A stretch of 35,405 nucleotides of DNA from Planctomycetota bacterium (GCA_009773755.1 WSZJ01000027.1:1-35405), one strand, 5' to 3'; counted from the stretch's first letter, positions 1-8,287 are shown. Notes: generated by a model not told the origin, from the letters alone. Translations and numbers: made by a program.

Positions 1-3000
1 GCCCACGCGAGGGCGTTGAGCCACTCGCGGGAGTCTGGCGCGAGCGCGACGGCGTCTTCGAAAGGCGAAATGGCGCCGCGCGCGTTCCCGCTGCCCAGCG
101 CCGACTGCCCCTGGTCGTAGGCCCTTCTGGCCCGCGCCTCGAGGTCGCGCAGGACCTCGCGCGCCTCCTCGACCGTGGCGACGTTTTTCAGCGGAGACTC
201 GAGGAAGCGCCGCGCTTCGGCGCCGCGCTTCTGTCGGATCGCCGCCCTTGCCGCCACGAGCGCGAGGGGCAGCGCGTCGACATCCGCGGACGCGCGGGCC
301 ATCTCCGCTTCCACGTCGGCCCACTTGGCAAAGACGGCCAGCCCGAGGATGCGGCGTTCGACGCCGGCGCGGGCGAGGAATTCCTCGCGGGCGCCGGCCC
401 AGAGGGCGCGGTCCTGGACGGTGGGCTCAAGGAGTTCGAGGTCGCGTGGCTCGGCCTCAGCGAGAGCCTTCGCGAACGCGGACGCTCCCCCGGCACCGGG
501 GAGTCCGCGGGCGAGGAGCAGACCGACGTCGAGCCGGTTGCAGCCGCACTCCGTCGCCCTCTTCGCCCAGAGCGTCGCGGCGTCGTTTCGCCCGAGCTTC
601 TCCGCGGCGAAAGCGGCGGCGCGGCAGCCCCAGGCGCTGTCGTCCGGCGCGGCCTGCCGGAGGAGCCCGTCCCAGTCCTCGCGGAGAACGAAGTCAGCGA
701 TGCCGCGTCGTCGGCGCGCTTCGAGGGTCTCGCGCGAGGTCTGCCAGGCTGCTCGCGTCTGGAAGGACGACCAGACTTCGAAGTCCGGGGCGACGGGGCG
801 GAGGCGAAGGGCGTACGTGAAGCCGTCGCGGCAGGGGTAGACGTATTCTTCGGGAGGCGATCCGTCGAGCTCTAGCCAGCCGGACTCCGCCCAGCAAGAT
901 TCGGCGCCGTTGAAGAACTGGGCGAGCTCGGAACCGTCGACGCCGTCGAGGAGGCGCACGCGACCGGTCGTGGAGGGAATCGCGACGTCGGGCACGCCGT
1001 CTCCGGTGACGTCGGAGGCGGCGGGCGCGGCGCCCATGGGATCCCCCGTGCGGACCCGCCAGACCACGCGGCCGGTCGCCAGATCCAGGGACGCGACCTC
1101 GCCCGTTCCCGTCGCCGCAAGGACGCGGTCGCCGGCGAAGACGGGCGAGTAGGCGACCAGCGCTCCCTCCAGCGCCGTGTCCCAGACCGCGGATTCCGAA
1201 GGGGCGCCTCCGCGGGCGGAGACGCGCCTCACGTGGCCCGACGTCGTGCCGAAGACGAGGTCCTTGCCGACCGGCTGCGCGGACATCGGACATCCCGGCG
1301 TCGGAACAACGCCCAACTCCCGGCCCGTGCGGGGATCCAGCTCGTGATAGCCGTCCGCCGCGGGAATCCAGAGGCGGTGTTCCAGGAACAGCAGCGACGA
1401 GAAGCGGGCCTTGCGGAAGTCCTTCTGCTCCCAGACCGGCGCGCCCGTCAGCAGGTCGGCGGCTTCCACGCCGAACTCCCCCCAGACGACTTCCAGGTCT
1501 CCGTCGCCGTCGAGGTCGAATGCGGCCGAATCCCCGAGGCCCTTGCTCGGCGTTCCTCTCCAGAGGATCTCCGCCCGGTCCAGGTCCATCCCTGTCGAGC
1601 TCGGAACCCCGGTCTGAAACGCGATCCAGCGCTTCCCCACCGTCCAGGAACGGCCTCCGTCGCCGCCGATCCACGAGTTCATAATCCGGCCGTCGCGGGC
1701 CGCGAGGAGGGTCGTGGGAGAACCCGGAACGAAAATGCGCTCGGGGGGGTTGCCGTCCGCGAAGGCGCCCTGGGTGTTGTAGCCGACGCCGCGCTGTTTC
1801 CAGACGACCGGAGGGGGAGAAAGCGTGCAGGCGAGAAGACCGCCCTCTCCCGTCACGATGGCGATGTCCTGGCGCCCGTCTCCATTCAGATCGCCGGCCA
1901 TCGGCGCGCCCGCGAATCCGTGCGGAGACTCGATCTCGAGGAGCGGATCAAGGCTCGCGGCGTCGAGTACGACCAGACGCGTATTCGTCAGCACGATGAT
2001 CTCCCGGCCTCCGTCTCCGATGACGTCCAGGAGAATGGCTCGCGCCCAGCCTTCGATGTAGTGCTTTGAGCGAAGCGGCTCGTCGGGTTTGCCGGAGATG
2101 ACGGTCACGCCCGTGCAGACGACTTCGGCGCGGCCGTCGCCGTCCAGGTCGCCCGCCGCCGGCATTCCACGGGCATCCATGAGCGTGATGACCTGCAGCC
2201 GGTGAAGCTCTGAACCGTCGCGGCCGGAGAGAACGATCACGTCCTGGCGCGGAGTCTGAAGAATCGCATCGTCAACGCCGTCTCCATTCCAGTCCGCGGC
2301 GATGGGTGGGCAGGCGAGGGTCTCTTTTCCGCGCCAGAGAAGCTCTCCAGTCTTTCCGTCGAGAGCGAGAGGCACTCCACCCGATGTCCCGAGCAGGTCG
2401 TCCACGCCGTCGTCGTTGAGTCGCGCGCAATAGCAGGTGGAACGCGGCATCCCGGGACCCGTGGTCCGCCAGAGGACCGCACCGTCCGTTCCTCGCACCA
2501 TCAGCGTGCCCTCGCCCGTCGTCAGGACCAGATCCGCGAGCCCGTCGCCGTCGGCGTCCGACCAGATCCGGGCGTGAACAAGCCCGCGACAGGGAAGTTC
2601 CCGCTTTCGCCGGCCCGTCGCCCCTTCCAGAACCGTAAGCCCTGCGGGGTGGACCCAGATCGCCTCCACCTCGAGGTCCCCATCGATGTCCCCGGCTTCC
2701 ACGTCAGTGTTGCCGTCCGCGGGAATCGAGTCGAAGGCCCGGCTCCACAACTCCTTGCCCGTTGAGCCTTCCACGGCCACGAGAAGCGGCGGGGAGGTCT
2801 GCGTGATCAGAAGATCGAAATCGCCGTCGCCGTCCAGATCCGCGAGGTGGCCGTCGGCGAAAGACCGGCCGCCGGCCCGCCAAAGCTGCATGGGAGCCAG
2901 CGTGAGGTGCCGGAAAGTCGGCCGGCCGGCGGAAATCTCCACTTCGAACGAAGTCGGAAAATGTCCGAGGCATTTCGCCGTTCCAGAATACCGCCCCGTG

Positions 3001-4697
3001 TCGAGGCGAATTTCCGCCGCCGGCGCCGCCGTGCTGATCGCCGGGCCTCCTCCGGCCGGAGCGAGACGAACCTGCACTCCCACGGGTTCCGACGTCAGGG
3101 TGAGCAGTCCTTCTTCGTGCCGAAGAGCCCTTTCTACCTTCTTCTCGGTCGCGGGGCCGATCTCCACGGCGTCCGGAATCGTGTCGTGATCGGCGAGCCG
3201 CAGTTCGATCCGGTGCACCCCGGTCCTCACGACCGCCCGCTCGATCGGCGAGCGCCCCAGCGCCGTCCCGTCCCAGAGTACTTCTGCCCCCGCGGGGTTC
3301 GTGGACACGGTGAGCCACCCTGTGGAGGAAACCAGGGTGACGGGAAGTGTTTCTGCGGTTCGCGAGCGGACGACGACCTTTGCCTGGAACTCGTCGAACC
3401 CGGGCTTTTCGACAAGCACGGCGTACTCGCCGGGGCCGGCCAGGTCGCCCTGGAGCTCCAGCGTCCCCGGCGCGAAGGTGAAATGAAAGAACGCGAGCGT
3501 CGCCGCCGCAGTCAGTGCGAGGGCGGCGGACGCGACCGGGTTCCGAGCGATGCGCCGTCCCGCTCTCCGTGCCAGCCCCGCGGGGCGCGCCCGGATGGGC
3601 TCTCCGGCGAGCCAGCGCTCGAGGTCGTCCGCGAACTCGCCCGCCGTCGCGTACCGCCGCGCCGGGTCCTTCTCCATCGCCTTCGCCACTACCGTCTCGA
3701 TCTCGCGGTCGAGCTGCGGATTCAGCCGCCGCGCCGGAAGCGCTTCTTCATAGATCACCTTGTGAACGATCTCGCCGACCGACTCCCCCGTGAACGGCGC
3801 CTGAAGCGTGACGAGCTCGTACAGCGTCGCGCCCAGGGAGTACACGTCCGTCCGCGCGTCCACGGCCCGCAGGTCGCCCCGCGCCTGCTCCGGGGCCATG
3901 TACGCGGGGGTCCCGATCACCTGCCCCGACATCGTCAGCCCGCTCGTTGCGCCGGACGCTTCCCGCGCGAGGCCGAAATCGATCAGATAGGCGTGGTCCT
4001 CCCAATCAGGGGAGGGAATGGTCGTGTCCGTCGAGGCTGTATCGGTCCATGAGGGGGCGGGCAGTGCGCCGGAGGCAGCGCCCTTCGCCCGCGAGCCGGG
4101 GAAGAATCGCCGCAGCAGTCCGCTCACGCGCGACGACGCGGGAGCCGAGCCGCCCAGCGCGCGGGGTCGCCCGCCCCGCACCAGCATCACGTTTTGCGGC
4201 TTCACATCCCGGTGCACGATGCCGCGCTCGTGTGCGAACTGAAGCGCCCGGGCGACCTGCGCGGCGATCGCGGCGGCCCTTCGGGCGTCCATGCGTTGCG
4301 TTTTCAGAACGCGGGCCAGGTCGAGGCCGCGCAGGTACTCCATGACGTAGAAATGCGTCCCGCCGTCGAGGCCCGCTTCCAGAACAGGGCAAATGTGCGG
4401 ATGCGAAAGTTGCCCCAGCACGCGGACTTCGCGATCGAAGCGGGCGACCGCGTCCGAACCCTCGAGAGCGCCGGGCGGGAGCACCTTGACGGCGACCTGC
4501 CGTCCGACCGACGGCTGCACGGCGAGGTAGATCTGCCCCATGCCGCCGCCGCCGAGGCGCCGCATCAGCTTGTAGGTGCCCAGGCTTCCCTCGGCCTCGC
4601 GTTCGCCGGCTGGGGCGCCCGCGATCCTCGTGGCGCCGAGGTCTTCCGGAGCCGGGCTCTCTGTCGGGCCCGGAGATGTTCCGCCCGTGCCGTTCAC
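1..4697 (-). CDS. Membrane Ser/Thr protein kinase with PEGA, FG-GAP propeller and TPR regions (3' end outside window)
   Basis: 1,565 codons are visible and the frame is still open at the left edge. The start is GTG 4697: an in-frame TAG lies four codons upstream and no Shine-Dalgarno is present. The Hanks kinase domain (about residues 40-330) has a Gly loop (GGGGMGQIY), VAVK lysine, HRDVKPQN (Asp 164), DFG (Asp 240) and GTPAYMAPEQ. HRD and DFG are 76 residues apart instead of about 18, so some 58 Ala/Ser/Pro/Thr-rich residues with a basic patch (LLRRFFPGSR) are inserted. One membrane span lies near residues 376-398. Outside it are PEGA-like repeats (about 400-560), then many DxDGDG repeats of FG-GAP/VCBS type mixed with PQQ-like blades (about 600-1290), and TPR-like helices to the edge. 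Known of such proteins: cytosolic kinase, periplasmic sensor. Ligand and substrates are unknown. It lies 60 bp after the permease gene. Confidence 0.9.
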   Translation of the reverse strand, partial: MNGTGGTSPGPTESPAPEDLGATRIAGAPAGEREAEGSLGTYKLMRRLGGGGMGQIYLAVQPSVGRQVAVKVLPPGALEGSDAVARFDREVRVLGQLSHPHICPVLEAGLDGGTHFYVMEYLRGLDLARVLKTQRMDARRAAAIAAQVARALQFAHERGIVHRDVKPQNVMLVRGGRPRALGGSAPASSRVSGLLRRFFPGSRAKGAASGALPAPSWTDTASTDTTIPSPDWEDHAYLIDFGLAREASGATSGLTMSGQVIGTPAYMAPEQARGDLRAVDARTDVYSLGATLYELVTLQAPFTGESVGEIVHKVIYEEALPARRLNPQLDREIETVVAKAMEKDPARRYATAGEFADDLERWLAGEPIRARPAGLARRAGRRIARNPVASAALALTAAATLAFFHFTFAPGTLELQGDLAGPGEYAVLVEKPGFDEFQAKVVVRSRTAETLPVTLVSSTGWLTVSTNPAGAEVLWDGTALGRSPIERAVVRTGVHRIELRLADHDTIPDAVEIGPATEKKVERALRHEEGLLTLTSEPVGVQVRLAPAGGGPAISTAAPAAEIRLDTGRYSGTAKCLGHFPTSFEVEISAGRPTFRHLTLAPMQLWRAGGRSFADGHLADLDGDGDFDLLITQTSPPLLVAVEGSTGKELWSRAFDSIPADGNTDVEAGDIDGDLEVEAIWVHPAGLTVLEGATGRRKRELPCRGLVHARIWSDADGDGLADLVLTTGEGTLMVRGTDGAVLWRTTGPGMPRSTCYCARLNDDGVDDLLGTSGGVPLALDGKTGELLWRGKETLACPPIAADWNGDGVDDAILQTPRQDVIVLSGRDGSELHRLQVITLMDARGMPAAGDLDGDGRAEVVCTGVTVISGKPDEPLRSKHYIEGWARAILLDVIGDGGREIIVLTNTRLVVLDAASLDPLLEIESPHGFAGAPMAGDLNGDGRQDIAIVTGEGGLLACTLSPPPVVWKQRGVGYNTQGAFADGNPPERIFVPGSPTTLLAARDGRIMNSWIGGDGGRSWTVGKRWIAFQTGVPSSTGMDLDRAEILWRGTPSKGLGDSAAFDLDGDGDLEVVWGEFGVEAADLLTGAPVWEQKDFRKARFSSLLFLEHRLWIPAADGYHELDPRTGRELGVVPTPGCPMSAQPVGKDLVFGTTSGHVRRVSARGGAPSESAVWDTALEGALVAYSPVFAGDRVLAATGTGEVASLDLATGRVVWRVRTGDPMGAAPAASDVTGDGVPDVAIPSTTGRVRLLDGVDGSELAQFFNGAESCWAESGWLELDGSPPEEYVYPCRDGFTYALRLRPVAPDFEVWSSFQTRAAWQTSRETLEARRRRGIADFVLREDWDGLLRQAAPDDSAWGCRAAAFAAEKLGRNDAATLWAKRATECGCNRLDVGLLLARGLPGAGGASAFAKALAEAEPRDLELLEPTVQDRALWAGAREEFLARAGVERRILGLAVFAKWADVEAEMARASADVDALPLALVAARAAIRQKRGAEARRFLESPLKNVATVEEAREVLRDLEARARRAYDQGQSALGSGNARGAISPFEDAVALAPDSREWLNALAW

Positions 4698-4703
4698 GGG
4701 CAG

Positions 4704-4709
4704 ATGCTA
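4704..4709 (-). promoter_or_regulatory. -10-like hexamer TAGCAT, 6 nt before the kinase GTG
   Basis: TAGCAT is followed by CTGCCC and then the GTG start. There is no Shine-Dalgarno, and the same layout recurs before other genes here, so a leaderless transcript is suggested. No convincing -35 is visible. The TAG inside the hexamer is also the in-frame stop that fixes the start. Confidence 0.35.
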
Positions 4710-4757
4710 GCACGCGGCCAGAGCTGGATTGATGCGGTAATGCGGTGCCGCGAGGCG

Positions 4758-5744
4758 CTACCGGCGCGAACGCAGGAGCCACAGAAAGAACGGCCCGCCA
4801 ATCGTCGCGGTGATCACGCCCACGGGGAGCTCTTCCGGTCTCGAAAAGAACCGCGCCGTGCCGTCGCAGAGCGCAAGGAACCCGGCGCCCGCGAGGGCGG
4901 AAATGGGGAGCGCCAGTCGGGCGTCGGGGCCGGTGAGAAGTCGGACGCAGTGGGGGACGATGAGGCCGACGAAGCCGATGGGGCCGCAGACGGAGACGGC
5001 GGCGGCGGTGCCGAGGGAGGCGCCGAGGAGGGTGAGGAGCTGGGCGCGGGCGACGCGGACGCCGCGGGTGGCGGCGAGGTCTTCGCCGGCGGCGAGCTGG
5101 TGGAGGTCGCGTGAAGCGGCCATGAGGATGACCATGGAGACGGCGCACCAGGGGGCGCATTGACGCAGCGCGTCATAACCGGCGGTGTCGAGGCCGCCGG
5201 TAAGCCAGCGGACGACGTGGACGGCGCGGGTGGTGGCGACCTTGTTGAGGGCGATGATGGTGAGGGCCGAGAAGAGCAGCGAGACGGTGATCCCCGTCAG
5301 CACCGTGTCGCCCGGCGCAAGCCCGCCGCGGCGGCGGGCTAGAGCCCAGACGAGGCCGATCGCCGTGAGGCCGCCGATCATGCCGGCGACGGGAACGCCG
5401 CCCGGGACGCCCGCGAGCGCGGTTTCGCCGGCGAGAAGCGCGACGAACGCGGCGCCGCTCGAGATGCCCAGCGTGTACTCGGAAGCGAGCGGGTTCCGCA
5501 GCCACCCCTGCATCGCCGCGCCGGACATCGCGAGCGTCGCGCCGACGACGAGGCCGAGCAGGACGCGCGGGAGCCGGAGCGTGTGGAAGATCTGCTGCTC
5601 GACCGTTCCGCCGGAGTCGCCGGGGAAGGACTGCCAGCCAATGAAGCGCGACCCGATCATGGGAGCGATCAGCGCCGCGGCCGCCGCGAACGTAAGCCCC
5701 GCGACGAACGCGATGGCGAACCGGTTGCGCGTGAGCGCCGTCAT
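4758..5744 (-). CDS. btuC: FecCD/BtuC-family ABC transporter permease
   Basis: This 328-residue, very hydrophobic protein has the usual length and about 9-10 membrane segments of the FecCD/BtuC family. Family signatures are LRLPRVLLGLVVGATLAMSG near residues 56-75, then the GAAMQGWLRNPLA stretch, and GPIGFVGLIVPHCVR near residue 255. It would be the inner-membrane channel of a type II importer for cobalamin, haem or siderophore. The cobalamin assignment is inferred from the BtuF-like protein and DUF71 ATPase upstream, not from the permease itself. The ATG lies 10 nt after the antitoxin stop with no clear Shine-Dalgarno, so it probably relies on transcription through higBA. It is separated from its presumed ATPase gene by the toxin-antitoxin pair. 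Confidence 0.85.
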   Translation of the reverse strand: MTALTRNRFAIAFVAGLTFAAAAALIAPMIGSRFIGWQSFPGDSGGTVEQQIFHTLRLPRVLLGLVVGATLAMSGAAMQGWLRNPLASEYTLGISSGAAFVALLAGETALAGVPGGVPVAGMIGGLTAIGLVWALARRRGGLAPGDTVLTGITVSLLFSALTIIALNKVATTRAVHVVRWLTGGLDTAGYDALRQCAPWCAVSMVILMAASRDLHQLAAGEDLAATRGVRVARAQLLTLLGASLGTAAAVSVCGPIGFVGLIVPHCVRLLTGPDARLALPISALAGAGFLALCDGTARFFSRPEELPVGVITATIGGPFFLWLLRSRR

Positions 5745-5754
5745 CGGCCCGAGC

Positions 5755-6051
5755 TCATGATCCCGTTTTCCGGATCGCGCCGGGCAGATGCCCGGCCGCC
5801 TTCGCCGCGCCGTACAGATTCACGGCTTGCTGGGCGTTGAGCCAGAATTCGGGCGTCGTGCCAAGCGCGGCCGACAGGCGCAGGGCCATGACGGCCGTTA
5901 CGGCGGAGCGGCCGTTCACGATGCGATTGATGACCTTGACGTCGCAACCCACGTGACGCGCCAGCCGCGGCTGCGTCAGTTTGAGCGGCTTCAGGAACTC
6001 CTCCCGCAGGATTTCGCCGGGAGTCGTCGGTTTGCGAAGCATCTTTCTCAT
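5755..6051 (-). CDS. higA: HigA-type antitoxin (XRE-family HTH)
   Basis: A 98-residue protein beginning MRKMLRKPTTPGEILREEFL, the typical HigA opening, followed by a helix-turn-helix (QPRLARHVGCDVKVINRIVN), then MALRLSAALGTTPEFWLNAQ, a classic HigA segment. Known role: it neutralises HigB and represses the operon. The ATG at 6051 has a good ribosome binding site, AGGAGA at about 6058-6063, about 6 nt away; an in-frame ATG at 6042 is a weaker alternative. It follows higB, the toxin-first order typical of higBA, but an 85-nt gap containing a palindromic repeat separates the two. The C-terminus is ordinary for the family and the gene looks intact. Confidence 0.9.
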   Translation of the reverse strand: MRKMLRKPTTPGEILREEFLKPLKLTQPRLARHVGCDVKVINRIVNGRSAVTAVMALRLSAALGTTPEFWLNAQQAVNLYGAAKAAGHLPGAIRKTGS

Positions 6052-6065
6052 CCCGTTTCTCCTAA

Positions 6066-6138
6066 TGGTGAGTCAGCTTGGATTTCGTGGGTCGCGACCG
6101 AAGGGCGCAACCCACGGAATCAAGCGTGTCGAACCACT
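6066..6138. repeat. 73-bp palindromic repeat element, copy A
   Basis: It matches copy B (21373-21445) without gaps at 64 of 73 positions. On the minus strand it opens with AGTGGTTCGACACGCTTG and closes with an imperfect inverted version of the same sequence. The centre is a strong hairpin in which GTGGGTTGCG pairs with CGCGACCCAC around CCCTTCGGT. The element starts at the higB stop codon and ends a few bases before the higA Shine-Dalgarno. It resembles a MITE or REP-type element; no transposase is visible. Confidence 0.8.
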
Positions 6139-6427
6139 AGTGGTAGTCCACGATGCTTACGTCCTGCGCCGCGCCGTTCGTCCACCGGAACACGACTCTC
6201 CACCGGGCGTTGATCCGGATGGAATGAAGTCCCTTCCAGGCGCCTTTCAGCGCCTCGAGGCAGTTGCCGGGAGGACTGCGCAGGTCGCGCAGCTCCGCGG
6301 CAAACTGAAGCATGTCTAGTTTTCGCCTGGCGGTCGCGGCCGTTCCGGCCCACCCGGAGTTCTTCCCCGGCTTTCCGGTGAAGAAGAAATCCTCTGTGGA
6401 TTTGTCCGCGAAGGAACGGATGGCCAT
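6137..6427 (-). CDS. higB: HigB-type toxin (RelE/ParE superfamily mRNA endonuclease)
   Basis: The 96-residue protein starts MAIRSFADKSTEDFFFTGK, which fits the usual HigB opening. The middle has a Trp/Arg/Lys-rich helix (TARRKLDMLQFA), and the C-terminus, INARWRVVFRW then VSIVDYH, is the hallmark of the HigB fold. Known role: ribosome-dependent mRNA cleavage. An ATG at 6442 would add five residues but overlaps the -10 element, so 6427 is preferred; that start is 10 nt from the -10 and probably leaderless. The stop TAG coincides with the edge of repeat copy A. The pair lies between an ABC ATPase gene and its presumed permease gene, all on one strand. Confidence 0.88.
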   Translation of the reverse strand: MAIRSFADKSTEDFFFTGKPGKNSGWAGTAATARRKLDMLQFAAELRDLRSPPGNCLEALKGAWKGLHSIRINARWRVVFRWTNGAAQDVSIVDYH

Positions 6428-6437
6428 ACGCCCCGGA

Positions 6438-6472
6438 ATCATACATCACCAAGGTATACCGTGCCAAGGTAT
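6438..6472 (-). promoter_or_regulatory. higBA promoter with putative operator repeats
   Basis: On the minus strand TTGGCA (6467-6462) and TATGAT (6443-6438) are separated by 18 nt, the best sigma70-like promoter in the window. Inside and around it are two direct copies of ATACCTTGG (6472-6464 and 6457-6449; period 15) and a perfect GGTATACC palindrome (6453-6460) in the spacer. Placement fits autorepression by HigA or HigBA, which is known for this family; binding here is inference. Confidence 0.6.
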
Positions 6473-6501
6473 GTCGTGGATTTGATGATCGAGCCGGAGA
6501 T

Positions 6502-7287
6502 TCAGCGCCCGTCCTCCGGGACGGGCAGCACGACCGGCGATCCTCCGACGGGGTGCACCGTCACCACGATCGGCGTCCCGAACGCCTCCGACAGCGCCTC
6601 GGCCGTCAGCGATTCCGCAGGCGTACCGATCCTCACGATCCGGCCCTTGACCAGCACCGCCACACGGTCGCTGAACATCGCGGCGAGCGTGACGTCGTGC
6701 GTGACGGCGAGCGCCGCGATCCCGCGCGCTCGGCAGAGTTCGCGGACGAGGGAGTAGATCGAGACCTGGGCCGCGAGGTCGAGGTTGGCGGTGGGCTCGT
6801 CGAGGAGGAGGGCCCGCGGCTCCTGCGCGAGCGCCGCTGCAATCGCCACCCGCTGCTGCTGGCCGCCCGAGAGCGTGGCGACCCGGCGCGATTCGATGTC
6901 CGCTGCGCCCACCGAAGCCAGGGCGCGGCGCGCCGCGGCGATGTCTTCTTCGCCGTCAAACCAGGCCGAAGCGCGCCGGGGGTGGCGGCCCAGGAGGACG
7001 GCTTCGAGCGCGCTGAAGTCCCAGAGCGGCGGGGCGTCCTGCGCGACGAGTGCCGCGGACCTGGCGACCGCGAGGCGCGGGGCGGCCGCCAGCGGTTTCC
7101 CGTCAAGGAGAACTTCACCGGACGAGGGCGACAGCAGGCCCAGCAGCACCCGCAGAAGCGTTGTCTTTCCCGAGCCGTTGGGACCGATGACGGCGGTAAA
7201 CGTCCCGGGCTTCACGCCAATCGAAACCTCGCGGAGGACCGGATCGGTCATGTAACCCGCCGTGACGTGGCGCGCTTCCAGGATCAC
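6502..7287 (-). CDS. btuD: ABC transporter ATP-binding protein, BtuD/FepC-like
   Basis: A complete 261-residue ATPase. Visible motifs are Walker A GPNGSGKTTLLR (about residues 35-46), Q-loop VAQDAPPL (about 82), signature LSGGQQQR (about 143), Walker B ALLLDEPTANLD (about 162-173) and the switch His in AVTHDVTLA. Length and the extra C-terminal stretch fit the iron/cobalamin importer class. It would couple to the FecCD permease at 4758-5744, from which it is separated by higBA. The start is GTG 7287 with no Shine-Dalgarno. The 136 nt between the btuF stop and this start hold a direct repeat. Substrate specificity is inferred from the neighbours. Confidence 0.88.
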   Translation of the reverse strand: MILEARHVTAGYMTDPVLREVSIGVKPGTFTAVIGPNGSGKTTLLRVLLGLLSPSSGEVLLDGKPLAAAPRLAVARSAALVAQDAPPLWDFSALEAVLLGRHPRRASAWFDGEEDIAAARRALASVGAADIESRRVATLSGGQQQRVAIAAALAQEPRALLLDEPTANLDLAAQVSIYSLVRELCRARGIAALAVTHDVTLAAMFSDRVAVLVKGRIVRIGTPAESLTAEALSEAFGTPIVVTVHPVGGSPVVLPVPEDGR

Positions 7288-7307
7288 GGGTCACCGGATG
7301 CCGGCTC

Positions 7308-7406
7308 GCCCGCTCCGGCCTGAGCTAGCAACGCGAGTCGAAGTGTCCGTCCGCCCGCCCGCCCGCCTGCCCGCTCCGGTCTGAGCGAGCGAAGCGAGTC
7401 GAAGTG
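7308..7406. repeat. Imperfect direct repeat, two 38-nt copies, 61-bp period
   Basis: Copies at 7308-7345 and 7369-7406 share gcccgctccgg then ctgagc, and end in gcgagtcgaagtg; they differ at four positions. A C/G-only run of cccg units (about 7347-7372) separates them. The repeat fills the gap between btuF and btuD. The second copy reads tgagcgagcgaagcgagtcg, a self-complementary type of sequence that recurs between genes in many GC-rich genomes. Confidence 0.7.
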
Positions 7407-7423
7407 CCTGCCCGCACCCTCCT

Positions 7424-8287
7424 TCATCGCAGCGCCTCCCCAAGGACTCGCAGCGACTGATCCATCCGCGACCCGGGAGCGAGAAGGAAGTCTTGCGAGA
7501 GCACGCGGACGCGCTTCGACTTGACGGCCGGAATGGCCGGCAGCTTCGACCAGGCGGCGAGGGCGTTGGCGTCCGAAGGCGGATCGACGCTGTTCAGCTC
7601 GAGGATCACATCGGGGGCGCGGGTGACGAAGTCCTCCGGGCTGACTTTGGCGAAGTCTTTGCCGAGGTCGTTGAAGACGTTGTCGCCGCCGACGCGGGCC
7701 GCGAGCTCGCTGATGAAAGACGTTTCGCCGGCGATGTAGACGTCCTGCGGGTTTGCGGCGAGCCGCTCGGTGACCAGCGCGACCCGGACGCGCGGGGCGT
7801 TTTTCCAGCGCGCAGCTTCACGTCCCATCCCTTCTTCGAGCCGCCGCCGCGCGGCCGCCGCTTCCGATTCGCGCCCGACGAGCCGCCCGAGAGTCCCGTA
7901 CTGGTCCAGCGCGTCGGCGAGGCGCAGCACGCGGATTTCCTGCACGGGAAGTCCTGCGCCGTGGAGCTGGTCCAGCGCCTTCGGGAAACTCGAGACCTCG
8001 ACGACGGCGTCGGGGCGAAGCGCCACGATCCGCTCGATGTTGAGATCCGCGAAGCCGCCGACGATTTCCTTCGAAGCGGCTTCCGGAGGCCATCGGCAGA
8101 AGCGGGTGACGGCGACGACGCGGTCGCCGGCGCCGATGTCGTAGAGGATATCTGTGGCGCTGGGGACGAGCGAGACGACGCGCTTCGCCGGAATCGCGGG
8201 CTCACGGCGGGCGCGGCCGCGCGGCCACACGACGGCTGCGGCGATCGCGGCGGCGAGGAGGACGGCGACGAGGGCGCGGAGGGACAT
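7424..8287 (-). CDS. btuF: BtuF-like cobalamin/metal-chelate substrate-binding protein
   Basis: A 287-residue periplasmic binding protein of the helical-backbone (class III) type. An N-terminal hydrophobic stretch (about residues 5-20) followed by WPRGRARRE is a signal peptide or anchor. RVVSLVPSATDILYDIGAGD, then VAVTRFCRWPPEA, is the typical BtuF opening, and IVALRPDAVVEVSSF and PDVILELNS are the usual lobe motifs. It would hand substrate to the FecCD permease. Cobalamin is favoured because a DUF71 gene lies immediately upstream; haem or a siderophore remains possible. The ATG 8287 has no Shine-Dalgarno but TAAGAT lies 9 nt upstream, so the transcript may be leaderless. The distance to the DUF71 stop is 35 nt. 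Confidence 0.85.
   Translation of the reverse strand: MSLRALVAVLLAAAIAAAVVWPRGRARREPAIPAKRVVSLVPSATDILYDIGAGDRVVAVTRFCRWPPEAASKEIVGGFADLNIERIVALRPDAVVEVSSFPKALDQLHGAGLPVQEIRVLRLADALDQYGTLGRLVGRESEAAAARRRLEEGMGREAARWKNAPRVRVALVTERLAANPQDVYIAGETSFISELAARVGGDNVFNDLGKDFAKVSPEDFVTRAPDVILELNSVDPPSDANALAAWSKLPAIPAVKSKRVRVLSQDFLLAPGSRMDQSLRVLGEALR

Noticed and set aside
7347..7372. CRISPR or VNTR array in the cccg-rich run
   Set aside because: It is a short simple-sequence run between two repeat copies, without regular spacers.
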